Source of the DNA: an uncultured Eubacteriales bacterium | GTDB lineage: Bacteria > Bacillota_I > Bacilli_A > RF39 > UBA660 | DNA: 5,429 nt | NCBI GenBank assembly: GCA_900321795.1 | Contig: ONXO01000107.1 | Coordinates: 1-5,429, forward strand | Reading direction: 5' to 3' | In this document: positions 1-5,333 of the stretch, one piece after another | Layout of the letters: the number at the start of each line of letters is the position of its first letter | How positions within the stretch are numbered: position 1 is the first letter of the stretch | Position numbers and translations under genes: made by a program | The notes under the pieces: generated by a model | What the model was told of the DNA's origin: nothing | Database searches by the model: none | What the model saw: the letters and a program-made list of their open reading frames with translations, nothing else

Positions 1-724
1 TGTTTTTACCAGCCATAAAAATTATGTTGATAGGTAGCTTATTCTTAACTAAAGTTTTAAAATAGTCAAAAGTATAGTCATGTCCACTGGTGCCACCTGC
101 AAAAAACATGACTGTAGGAACTTTATCATTAAGACTATATTTTCTCAAAACAGTGTTTTTGTCTTCTAAGGTGCATTTTAAGTTATTCTTAGGTATACCA
201 AGAGAGTAAACTTTCTTTTCGTTAACTCCCATTTTAATAATACTAGCTTTAATAATGTTGTTATCAACAACAAAATAATCACTGTTATTATTAGTTATCC
301 ACCATTTATTAGGAGATAACTCTGTGATTAATGTTAATAATTTACTATTTATTAACATTTCTTTTTTACATAGATTTACAATTAATGAAACATTAGGGTT
401 AACAGAAATAACAAAATCAGGATTAAATCTTAATATTTCATTTTTTATTTTATTTATATCAAAAGCCTTTAATCCTGCTTTAGAAGCAGACTTAGATCCA
501 ACTTTATTATTAATAATCCCATGGAAAAACGCAAATGCTCGAGAGTTATTTCTTACCTTATTGTAAACATTTAAACTTATTTTTCCAAAGCCATTAGTAA
601 AATCGCCTAAGTTTAATGTTTTAATTTCAAATCTATTTTTATTTATAAAATATTCATATAGACTATTAACAATTTCTTCAGATTTATCATCTTTAATAAA
701 ACCAATTAAAATTTTCTTTTTCAT
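1..724 (-). CDS. GT28 glycosyltransferase, MGDG-synthase/UgtP-like (3' end cut off by window)
   Basis: This is the first 241 codons of a gene whose C-terminal half lies left of base 1. ATG at 724 follows an AGAGGA ribosome-binding site and starts 28 bases after the stop of the DUF3419 gene, so it is the third gene of that operon. The visible part resembles the MGDG-synthase N-terminal domain of processive diacylglycerol glucosyltransferases (UgtP/YpfP) and MGDG synthases. Residues about 95-110 hold a PDFVIS motif; about 130-178 contain TLITELSPNKWW, then a DYFVVDN segment and a VYSLGIP segment, matching the family's usual TDFxxHxxW...YxVA...GIP pattern. Residues 203-212 open the second Rossmann half (VMFFAGG). 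Relatives transfer hexose from a UDP-sugar to diacylglycerol at the cytoplasmic membrane face. Oddity: the GxGH loop normally near residues 8-14 is absent; the sequence reads GFIKDDKS. The enzyme class is fairly sure; donor and acceptor are inferred. The UDP-sugar-binding region is not visible. Confidence 0.75.
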   Translation of the reverse strand, partial: MKKKILIGFIKDDKSEEIVNSLYEYFINKNRFEIKTLNLGDFTNGFGKISLNVYNKVRNNSRAFAFFHGIINNKVGSKSASKAGLKAFDINKIKNEILRFNPDFVISVNPNVSLIVNLCKKEMLINSKLLTLITELSPNKWWITNNNSDYFVVDNNIIKASIIKMGVNEKKVYSLGIPKNNLKCTLEDKNTVLRKYSLNDKVPTVMFFAGGTSGHDYTFDYFKTLVKNKLPINIIFMAGKN

Positions 725-752
725 TTCTTCCTCTAAAAATATTATAAACCAT

Positions 753-1685
753 TTATTTTTTATAAACAAGAACCGAGTCTTTACTTTTATAATAATCATT
801 CTCTAAAGAGCTGATACTTGTAAAACTCTTCATTTCTACATTTTCTTTACCAAAAACTTCTTGTACATAATCAGTTCTATGTATAATATCCCAGTGAGGC
901 ATTACTTTAGTATTTTTATCCATGTCATATAAATATGCAAAGAAGATAATTCCATTAGTATTTAAGTGTTTCTCTAAAGCTAGTACATCATCTTTAAAAC
1001 TATTTAAAGAATTATTATACATTATAAATAAATAATGAGAAATATTAGAAAGTAATATATAATCATAATTATCAGTTAAATGCTTGCTTATTTCATTAAG
1101 ACTATAGTTATAAAACTTCGGATTTAATGAATTTATTGTATGTTTAAGTTTAATATATTTTTCTTCATCTAAATATGCATTCATTCTTTTTAAAACTTTT
1201 GTTGGAAACTCATCATTAGAAAAAAGTCTTTTTCTTATTTGTAAAGGACTATATTCTTTATATAAAGAATTCCAAAATATAAGTGTTTCTCCATCCATAC
1301 TTTTACTTAATTTATTAAATAACTCTCTATTAAAAGCATTTTCATTTTTAAAAAGTAATCTTGAATTATTAACTAAAGAGAAAAAAGTATTAAATTCATA
1401 TAAATCAAGTTCCATTATTCCTGCTTTTTTTAAATTGAAATAATATTCAGTAAAAGGATTTATATCAAATGAATCAACTTCCTTAGCACCCATTACAAAT
1501 GAGTTAATAATTTGATCAGAAGAAGATCCAACAGTTAAAACATTTCTATTTTTTAAATCATATAAAGACAAATAACCATTAATATTCTCGGTAGTAAAAG
1601 GGTATATTAAATCAAATCTAACTTTTTTATCTTTAGATTTACTAATTAGATATTTAGCCAGTTTTAACTTTTCTTCTAATGTCAT
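753..1685 (-). CDS. DUF3419/BtaA-like SAM-dependent aminocarboxypropyl- or methyltransferase-like protein
   Basis: This 310-aa protein looks like a cytosolic or membrane-peripheral SAM-binding enzyme of the DUF3419 family. The characterised member is BtaA, which moves the 3-amino-3-carboxypropyl group of SAM to diacylglycerol in betaine-lipid synthesis. Visible motifs, numbered from the chosen start, are a SAM-loop-like VLTVGSSSDQ (about 49-58), the acidic strand end FDINP (73-77) followed by an LKKAGI helix, and the LLSNISHYL segment (about 211-219), which resembles the conserved LSNI motif of BtaA. The region between about 100 and 200 is helical and not recognised. An in-frame ATG at 1703 would add six residues, but it has no Shine-Dalgarno site and overlaps the upstream gene. 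ATG 1685 has TGAGGA just upstream and leaves a 7-base gap. BtaA is usually longer (about 400 aa), so a different transfer reaction is possible. No BtaB-like N-methyltransferase is visible. Family call fairly firm, substrate inferred. Confidence 0.7.
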   Translation of the reverse strand: MTLEEKLKLAKYLISKSKDKKVRFDLIYPFTTENINGYLSLYDLKNRNVLTVGSSSDQIINSFVMGAKEVDSFDINPFTEYYFNLKKAGIMELDLYEFNTFFSLVNNSRLLFKNENAFNRELFNKLSKSMDGETLIFWNSLYKEYSPLQIRKRLFSNDEFPTKVLKRMNAYLDEEKYIKLKHTINSLNPKFYNYSLNEISKHLTDNYDYILLSNISHYLFIMYNNSLNSFKDDVLALEKHLNTNGIIFFAYLYDMDKNTKVMPHWDIIHRTDYVQEVFGKENVEMKSFTSISSLENDYYKSKDSVLVYKK

Positions 1686-1689
1686 ATTT

Positions 1690-1695
1690 TCCTCA
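1690..1695 (-). promoter_or_regulatory. Ribosome-binding site deciding the DUF3419 start
   Basis: On the minus strand TGAGGA lies four bases before ATG 1685. Its TGA is the stop codon of the metallophosphoesterase gene, so termination and re-initiation are adjacent and the two genes are probably translationally coupled. The other in-frame ATG, at 1703, is preceded only by an A/T stretch with no such site. Confidence 0.7.
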
Positions 1696-2694
1696 CAATC
1701 CATATTTTTTATTAAATTTATTTATTCTATCACTATTTATTTTGTTAAGTTTTTTAGTGTATCCTTCTTCATTTATAACTCTTTCTTTTATATCTTTTTC
1801 GCTTAGTTTAAAAAAATGTTCTTCTTTTTTTATAATATTAACATTACTTCCTAGATTTAATGCTTTTATATTAACTCTTTCAATATAACCTTTATTAAAC
1901 TCTAGTGTTAAGTGAATAGCATTAGCTTCGCTATAATTAATCTTAGATAAAGATGGGACTTTTATAGTTAGTTTATTTTCTTCCATTTTTGTATCAAACA
2001 AATGGAAATGTCCTTCTAAAGTAAGTGAAGGCTTATCTAATGCATTTGCTTTATGCATTAGTAAAATACTATCATTTTTTATATTCACTTTATCATTAAA
2101 GTATTTATTAATTACAATATCATTTCTTGCATATTTAATTGCATCAATTAAGTTTATTCCTTCACTTTCTAAAGCACTTAAATCGTGATCTCCTAAAACA
2201 CCAAATGTAAGTATATTTTTATCAAATGGATACTTATTTAAAAACTCATATATTTGATAAGATACATCAGCTATATTTTGACCTACTTTAGAAAATGTTC
2301 CATCTATTATATCACCAAGTAAAAGCGATAGATGTATATTATTTTTAAGCATATAGTCATAAGCATATTTGGTTAATTCTATATTAGAAAGGTTATTTCC
2401 TATATGTAAATCAGAAAGTACTAGAAAGTCTATCTTTTCTTCATCATATCCAGTTATAATGATAGGACAAGTACCTTTGTAATAATCTTCTAAAGTATTA
2501 ATACTTGTAATAGGTTTATAAATAATTTCTCCAGAAGAGTAGTAATTACTTTTATAAAGTTTACCAAAAGATTTAAGAATAGCTATTTTACAAAATAGTT
2601 CATTTCTATTAATAGTTAAACTATCACATATTTGATTTACAGTTTTACCTTCATTCAAAGCTATACTTAAATTTTTTAAATCTTCAGTAATCAT
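1693..2694 (-). CDS. Calcineurin-like metallophosphoesterase with N-terminal HTH-like domain
   Basis: A 333-aa cytosolic protein with no signal peptide. Residues about 1-60 look like a winged-helix/HTH segment (helix, VNQICDSLTINRNELFCKI, then a short polar wing). Residues about 88-255 form a calcineurin-like phosphoesterase with the metal-ligand blocks in order: SDLHIG (D95, H97), LGDIIDG (D128, D131), LGDHD (168-171), LLMHK (H214) and GHFH (H229, H231). Such enzymes hydrolyse phosphomono- or diesters with a two-metal centre. Substrates range from nucleic acids to lipids (LpxH, PlcP) and cannot be read from sequence. Oddity: the usual GNHD block reads GDHD, so the metal-binding Asn is Asp. 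The C-terminal stretch (about 260-333) is Lys-rich and unassigned. ATG 2694 has AGGGGTGG upstream. It is the first gene of a three-gene operon with a BtaA-like and a UgtP-like protein, which raises a lipid role; a nucleic-acid role is equally open given the HTH-like segment. Confidence 0.8.
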   Translation of the reverse strand: MITEDLKNLSIALNEGKTVNQICDSLTINRNELFCKIAILKSFGKLYKSNYYSSGEIIYKPITSINTLEDYYKGTCPIIITGYDEEKIDFLVLSDLHIGNNLSNIELTKYAYDYMLKNNIHLSLLLGDIIDGTFSKVGQNIADVSYQIYEFLNKYPFDKNILTFGVLGDHDLSALESEGINLIDAIKYARNDIVINKYFNDKVNIKNDSILLMHKANALDKPSLTLEGHFHLFDTKMEENKLTIKVPSLSKINYSEANAIHLTLEFNKGYIERVNIKALNLGSNVNIIKKEEHFFKLSEKDIKERVINEEGYTKKLNKINSDRINKFNKKYGL

Positions 2695-2717
2695 AAACCA
2701 CCCCTTTCAAGTCTTAT

Positions 2718-2726
2718 ATTTTATCA
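2718..2726 (-). promoter_or_regulatory. Extended -10 promoter of the leftward three-gene operon
   Basis: Read on the minus strand, TGATAAAAT is an extended -10 element (TG, one base, TAAAAT). It would start transcription near 2711, giving a leader of under 20 bases before ATG 2694. The hexamer 17 bases further upstream (TTTATC) is a poor -35, which is tolerable with an extended -10. No operator-like inverted repeat stands out. Identified by eye only. Confidence 0.45.
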
Positions 2727-2779
2727 CTAACAAGTAAAAAGATAAAGAAAAACTTCTATTAATTTCTAAGTCTATATTA

Positions 2780-2785
2780 TATAAT
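2780..2785 (+). promoter_or_regulatory. TATAAT -10 box in the divergent intergenic region
   Basis: A perfect TATAAT lies 17 bases before ATG 2803, whose Shine-Dalgarno site AGAGG is at 2793-2797. It faces the leftward promoter at 2718-2726, so the spacer is a divergent promoter region. No good -35 lies 16-18 bases upstream (only A/T-rich TATTAA-like sequence), so strength is uncertain. Confidence 0.4.
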
Positions 2786-2802
2786 AAAAATAAGAGGTCT
2801 CT

Positions 2803-3075
2803 ATGAAAAATAAATTACCTGTATAGGAAAAAAGAAGCTTATTTGAAAAAGTATTTACTTGCTTGGTAGTGGTATTTGCTTTTTTGGCTATTGCATTTAT
2901 TATTCTTGAAACAGCGGGTATTAATGTTAACCAAAAACTAGATTCATTATTTCTATCATTAGAACTTTTGAGCTTAGGTGTGCTTTATTATAAATATAAT
3001 AAAATAGTATCTATAGTGCTTTTAATACTTGAGTCTATCATTTTTATTTTAACACTTGTAAATATGTTTAAATAA
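2803..3075 (+). pseudogene. Small multi-pass membrane protein gene interrupted by in-frame TAG at codon 8
   Basis: ATG 2803, six bases after AGAGG and downstream of a TATAAT box, opens MKNKLPV and then meets TAG at 2824-2826. The same frame continues without another stop to TAA at 3073-3075. Read through, it would be about 90 aa: a basic, polar start (EKRSLFEK after the stop), then three hydrophobic segments at about 17-35, 46-63 and 67-88, joined by short loops. The family is not recognised. The region after the TAG keeps membrane-protein character. This suggests a recent nonsense mutation (AAG or CAG to TAG would restore it) or a sequencing error. The alternative is a 70-aa protein from TTG 2863 (2863-3075), but that codon has no Shine-Dalgarno site and would remove the basic residues before the first membrane segment. 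No terminator follows; the next gene has its own promoter. Confidence 0.55.
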
Positions 3076-3079
3076 AATT

Positions 3080-3108
3080 TTTATAAAAAACTTTTAATTT
3101 AATATAAT
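3080..3108 (+). promoter_or_regulatory. Promoter of the DUF3592-lipoprotein operon
   Basis: TTTATA (3080-3085, four of six matches to TTGACA) lies 17 bases before a perfect TATAAT (3103-3108), predicting a start near 3115 and a leader of about 40 bases to ATG 3156. A second TATAAT at 3116-3121 could act as an alternative -10 with a weaker -35. The second box overlaps the upstream ATG at 3120, which argues against translation from that codon. Confidence 0.5.
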
Positions 3109-3141
3109 TAAATGATATAATGAAACTAGCAAAGTTATTTG

Positions 3142-3150
3142 AAAGGAGGG
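3142..3150 (+). promoter_or_regulatory. Strong ribosome-binding site deciding the first DUF3592 start
   Basis: AAAGGAGGG sits five bases before ATG 3156 and is the closest match to the anti-Shine-Dalgarno consensus in the window. It selects ATG 3156 over the in-frame ATG 3120, 36 bases upstream, which has only A/T sequence before it. Confidence 0.8.
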
Positions 3151-3155
3151 AAAAG

Positions 3156-3566
3156 ATGCAAAGATTTCTTGTGTTAATTGTTGGAGTTATATTCTTAGCA
3201 GTTGGTGGTTTCATGTTTTACAGTAACTATAGATTAGTCAAGAACTGTACTGTTGAGACAGTGGCTACTGTAGTGGATATGAAGCAAGAATTTAATACTG
3301 ATAGTGATTCAACATCTACATATACTTATTATCCAATAATAGAATATAAAGTAAGTGAAGACAATTTAAGAGCTACAATTGATAGTGGTTCAAGTACACC
3401 TGCTTATGAAATAGGCGAAAGTATCACAATTCTTTATAATCCAAAAAAAGTAAAAGAATTTATAGTTAAAGGAGATAAATCTTCAAGTATATTTGGAATA
3501 GTATTTGTAAGTATAGGTGTTTTATTATCTGGATACGGAGTTTATGTAGCTTTAAAGAAAGATTAA
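3156..3566 (+). CDS. DUF3592 membrane protein (136 aa)
   Basis: A short membrane protein of the DUF3592 type with no known biochemical role. Residues about 4-22 form a first transmembrane helix, 30-105 a beta-rich domain outside or between the helices, and about 112-133 a second helix before a Lys-rich tail (KKD). Family hallmarks are the early VETVATVVD strand, the YYPIIEYKV strand (about 58-66) and the YEIGESITILYNPKK segment (about 84-98), where a Gly and a YNP turn are typical. The start is ATG 3156 because of the strong AAAGGAGGG site; ATG 3120 would place a charged stretch before the helix and overlaps a -10 box. It is the first gene of a plus-strand operon; its TAA stop overlaps the AAGGAG site of the next gene, a larger DUF3592 protein, so the two are probably co-translated and may associate in the membrane. 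A catalytic function is unlikely from sequence. Confidence 0.75.
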   Translation: MQRFLVLIVGVIFLAVGGFMFYSNYRLVKNCTVETVATVVDMKQEFNTDSDSTSTYTYYPIIEYKVSEDNLRATIDSGSSTPAYEIGESITILYNPKKVKEFIVKGDKSSSIFGIVFVSIGVLLSGYGVYVALKKD

Positions 3567-3575
3567 GGAGAAAAA

Positions 3576-4598
3576 ATGTTAGTAAAAATAAGAGACTTTA
3601 TTAGAAAGTATAAACAGCTTACATTCTTTTTAGGTTTATTAATTGTGGGAATAGTATTTACAATTGTTGGAGTAAAATCAGCACTTGAACCTAAAGTAGA
3701 GGGTATAGAAGTAGATGCTAAAATAGTTGATATAATCAAAGAGGATGGTGGAACTAACGCTGATGGGTATACTGAGTTTATATATACCGTTTATGTAGAT
3801 TATACGGATAAGGAAGGAAATACTCATTCTAGGGTAGAATATCCACTCCACGAAGATGATATGGTAGTAGGTCAAACTATCAAAGTAGAGTATAACCCAG
3901 AAAATCCTGGCGAAATAGTAACAAATAATTCATTAATGGTAACGATTATCTTCATAGCTGTAGGAGTTGCTGCTATATTATTATCTATATATAAAATAGT
4001 AATAACAATTAAGAAGAAAGATATAAATGAATTTAATAGAGTTGATATGAGCAATGTATCTTCTTCAGAAATAGAAAAAGTTAAGAGTAATAATGAAGAA
4101 GAGAAAGAATACTATTTTCATTTCACAGGAGCTAGTAATCAAAGTTATATTCTTGAAACAATGGATAGAGAAGCAGTTTACGAAGCTAGATGTGATAAAG
4201 TTGGAATCGTAAGTAAATATAAGTTTACATTCATAAATCATTTAACAGGAAAAGAAGAGGAACATTCAGTATCTCATGTACTAACTTCTTCATTTGATAG
4301 TTTTGTAACAAGCTCTAATTTTAAAGTTGATGATGTAAATGTTTGGGATATATTAGGCAAAGAAGGATATTCTTTAGACCCGCATTTAAATGGTTTTAAA
4401 TCATATTTTGATGTAGCACGTTATGGAGTTAAAGTTGCTAAAATAGAACTTGCAGGTACAAGTGCTTATAAAGAAGGAGCTAGCAAGTTATTTGGTGATG
4501 TACCAATTAAAGGAATGTTTAAGGTTTACTGTAAAGATAGTGATATAGATATTGTATTCTTATGTGCGTTCATATTATCTAAAGTAGATTTATTTTAA
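3576..4598 (+). CDS. DUF3592 membrane protein with C-terminal tubby/LURP-like domain
   Basis: A 340-aa two-part protein. The N-terminal third repeats the plan of the preceding gene: a helix at about 15-33, a beta-rich region with VDAKIVDI (46-53), YTVYVDYTDKEG (70-81) and VGQTIKVEYNPENPGEI (98-114), and a second helix at about 120-145 followed by a basic KKK stop-transfer. This fits DUF3592. A charged linker (about 149-178) leads to a soluble C-terminal domain (179-340), probably cytoplasmic. It is rich in alternating beta strands, with a VWDILGKEGY turn, a YGVKVAKIELAG strand and a final hydrophobic helix (IDIVFLCAFILSK). This layout resembles tubby/LURP-one/scramblase-like beta-barrels with a buried terminal helix, but that is a fold impression, not an identified motif. 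The start is set by AAGGAG at 3565-3570. Tandem with the smaller DUF3592 gene, it looks like a duplication with a gained domain. The role is unknown; lipid binding is possible if the fold guess is right. Confidence 0.7.
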   Translation: MLVKIRDFIRKYKQLTFFLGLLIVGIVFTIVGVKSALEPKVEGIEVDAKIVDIIKEDGGTNADGYTEFIYTVYVDYTDKEGNTHSRVEYPLHEDDMVVGQTIKVEYNPENPGEIVTNNSLMVTIIFIAVGVAAILLSIYKIVITIKKKDINEFNRVDMSNVSSSEIEKVKSNNEEEKEYYFHFTGASNQSYILETMDREAVYEARCDKVGIVSKYKFTFINHLTGKEEEHSVSHVLTSSFDSFVTSSNFKVDDVNVWDILGKEGYSLDPHLNGFKSYFDVARYGVKVAKIELAGTSAYKEGASKLFGDVPIKGMFKVYCKDSDIDIVFLCAFILSKVDLF

Positions 4599-4625
4599 AA
4601 TAGTTAAAAGAAAGAAGGAAGTAAA

Positions 4626-5111
4626 ATGAAAAATAAATTATTATATGGCTTTGTAGCTTTATTAGTTGTAGCAGGTGCTACAGGGTGTGGAAAAGCGAAA
4701 GTGGAGGATAAAACTTTATCTATAGTATGTACTAGTGAAAAAGAGACTTCTGATGGATTTGAAAGTCAAGTTGAAGCTACTTATAACTTTGATGATAATC
4801 AATATGCAACTGATTTTACAGTAACTTCAACTCAAAAGTTTGATGATAAATCAGTGTATGATGTATTTAAAGCAGCACAAGAAGAAACAGCTAAAGATAC
4901 TTCAGAAGAAAATGTAACTTATGATTTAAAAACAAATGATGAAACAATGACTTTAGTATTCACAATGACAGTAAAAAATATTAACGTAAATGATGCTGAA
5001 ACTGAAGAAGAAAAAGAAAGCTTAAAGGCTAGTTCGGTATTAAAGTCAGTTGAAACAGAAGAAGGATATGCTTGTAAAGTTAATGGCATAGATAGAAGTA
5101 AATTAAAGTAA
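4626..5111 (+). CDS. Secreted lipoprotein of unknown function (161 aa)
   Basis: The N-terminus is a lipoprotein signal: MKNK, a hydrophobic stretch (5-17), then the lipobox ATGC with the lipidated Cys at 21. Cleavage and acylation by Lgt and LspA would anchor the mature protein to the outer face of the membrane. The mature part is acidic, with many Glu/Asp/Thr, and looks beta-rich: IVCTSEKE near 33-40, an amphipathic helix near 82-95 (YDVFKAAQEETAKD), a strand pair near 103-120, and EGYACKVNGID near the end. Two non-lipobox cysteines (C35 and C150), at opposite ends of the domain, could form a disulfide. It resembles small Bacillota lipoproteins with a strand-Cys start (YehR/DUF1307-like), but I cannot assign a family. 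GAAGGAA lies before ATG 4626, 27 bases after the DUF3592 gene, so it is the last gene of that operon. It may interact with the DUF3592 proteins on the outer side. Confidence 0.75.
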   Translation: MKNKLLYGFVALLVVAGATGCGKAKVEDKTLSIVCTSEKETSDGFESQVEATYNFDDNQYATDFTVTSTQKFDDKSVYDVFKAAQEETAKDTSEENVTYDLKTNDETMTLVFTMTVKNINVNDAETEEEKESLKASSVLKSVETEEGYACKVNGIDRSKLK

Positions 5112-5114
5112 GAT

Positions 5115-5150
5115 ATATAGAGAGATAAGAAATTATCTCTCTATATTATT
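5115..5150 (+). terminator. Hairpin ending the DUF3592-lipoprotein operon
   Basis: A perfect 14-bp inverted repeat (5115-5128 with 5133-5146) encloses a GAAA tetraloop and starts four bases after the lipoprotein stop codon. It is followed only by TATT and then AGATATT, so there is no long T run. It is a likely 3'-end or RNA-stabilising structure and a plausible but atypical terminator. The stem reads equally on either strand. Confidence 0.6.
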
Positions 5151-5199
5151 AGATATTGAATTAATAAAATTAGTTAAAACCAATGAAAATGTAAAGTAT

Positions 5200-5226
5200 T
5201 AAAAAAAGCCCGTATTTATATGGGCT
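5200..5226 (-). terminator. Intrinsic terminator of the tRNA-Met gene
   Basis: On the minus strand an 8-bp stem (AGCCCATA with TACGGGCT, loop TAAA, one wobble pair) is followed directly by seven T residues. It lies 14 bases past the CCA end of the tRNA. GC content in the stem and the T run make it a standard Rho-independent terminator. Read on the plus strand it is followed by a weaker T-rich stretch and might also catch read-through from the lipoprotein operon. Confidence 0.85.
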
Positions 5227-5240
5227 ATTTATCTATTTGA

Positions 5241-5317
5241 TGGTAGCGAGAGGGGGATTCGAACCCTCGACACCACGGGTATGAACCGTGTGCTCTAGCC
5301 AACTGAGCTATCTCGCC
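5241..5317 (-). tRNA. tRNA-Met (CAT), elongator
   Basis: A 77-nt tRNA read on the minus strand: acceptor GGCGAGA paired with TCTCGCT (first pair G-U), D arm GCTC...GAGC with AGTTGGCTA loop, anticodon stem CACGG/CCGTG with loop TTCATAC (anticodon at 5281-5283), variable loop, T arm with GGTTCGAATCC, and encoded CCA at 5241-5243. A CAT anticodon may be initiator Met, elongator Met or lysidine-modified Ile. The three G-C pairs of an initiator stem (GGG/CCC) are absent, and the acceptor and anticodon arms agree with elongator tRNA-Met of Bacillus type, including the G1-U72 wobble. Ile(CAT) usually has a different acceptor stem. It is transcribed alone from its own promoter. Confidence 0.95.
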
Positions 5318-5333
5318 ATCTGAAAACAAGTAA

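Noticed and set aside
324..566. 80-codon plus-strand open frame
   Set aside because: It lies wholly antisense to the glycosyltransferase gene, which has family motifs and a ribosome-binding site; the product is low-complexity hydrophobic sequence expected from AT-rich antisense.
1693..1695. TGA read as Trp (Mycoplasma code 4)
   Set aside because: TGG is used for Trp in these genes, no in-frame TGA occurs inside them, and this TGA ends the gene exactly where the next ribosome-binding site begins.
1686..1703. ATG 1703 as the start of the DUF3419 gene
   Set aside because: It overlaps the upstream gene by 11 bases and lacks a Shine-Dalgarno site, while ATG 1685 has TGAGGA at good spacing.
1679..1888. 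69-codon plus-strand open frame
   Set aside because: Antisense to the end of the metallophosphoesterase and start of the DUF3419 gene; Ser/Leu/Phe-rich and without a ribosome-binding site.
2824..2826. TAG recoded as a sense codon (alternative genetic code or pyrrolysine)
   Set aside because: Only one such codon is seen, no suppressor tRNA or downstream recoding structure is evident, and a simple nonsense mutation or sequencing error explains it.
3678..4054. Two minus-strand open frames (3678-3875 and 3872-4054)
   Set aside because: Antisense to the large DUF3592 gene, with hydrophobic products typical of reverse-strand reading; no promoter or ribosome-binding site.
4626..4640. Same 15 bases (ATGAAAAATAAATTA) at 2803 and 4626
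   Set aside because: These are two MKNKL starts in a very AT-rich genome; similarity stops after the fifth codon, so it is not a meaningful repeat.
5200..5317. tRNA 3' end as an attachment site for a mobile element
   Set aside because: The tRNA is followed directly by its own terminator; there is no integrase, duplicated tRNA end or direct repeat in the window.
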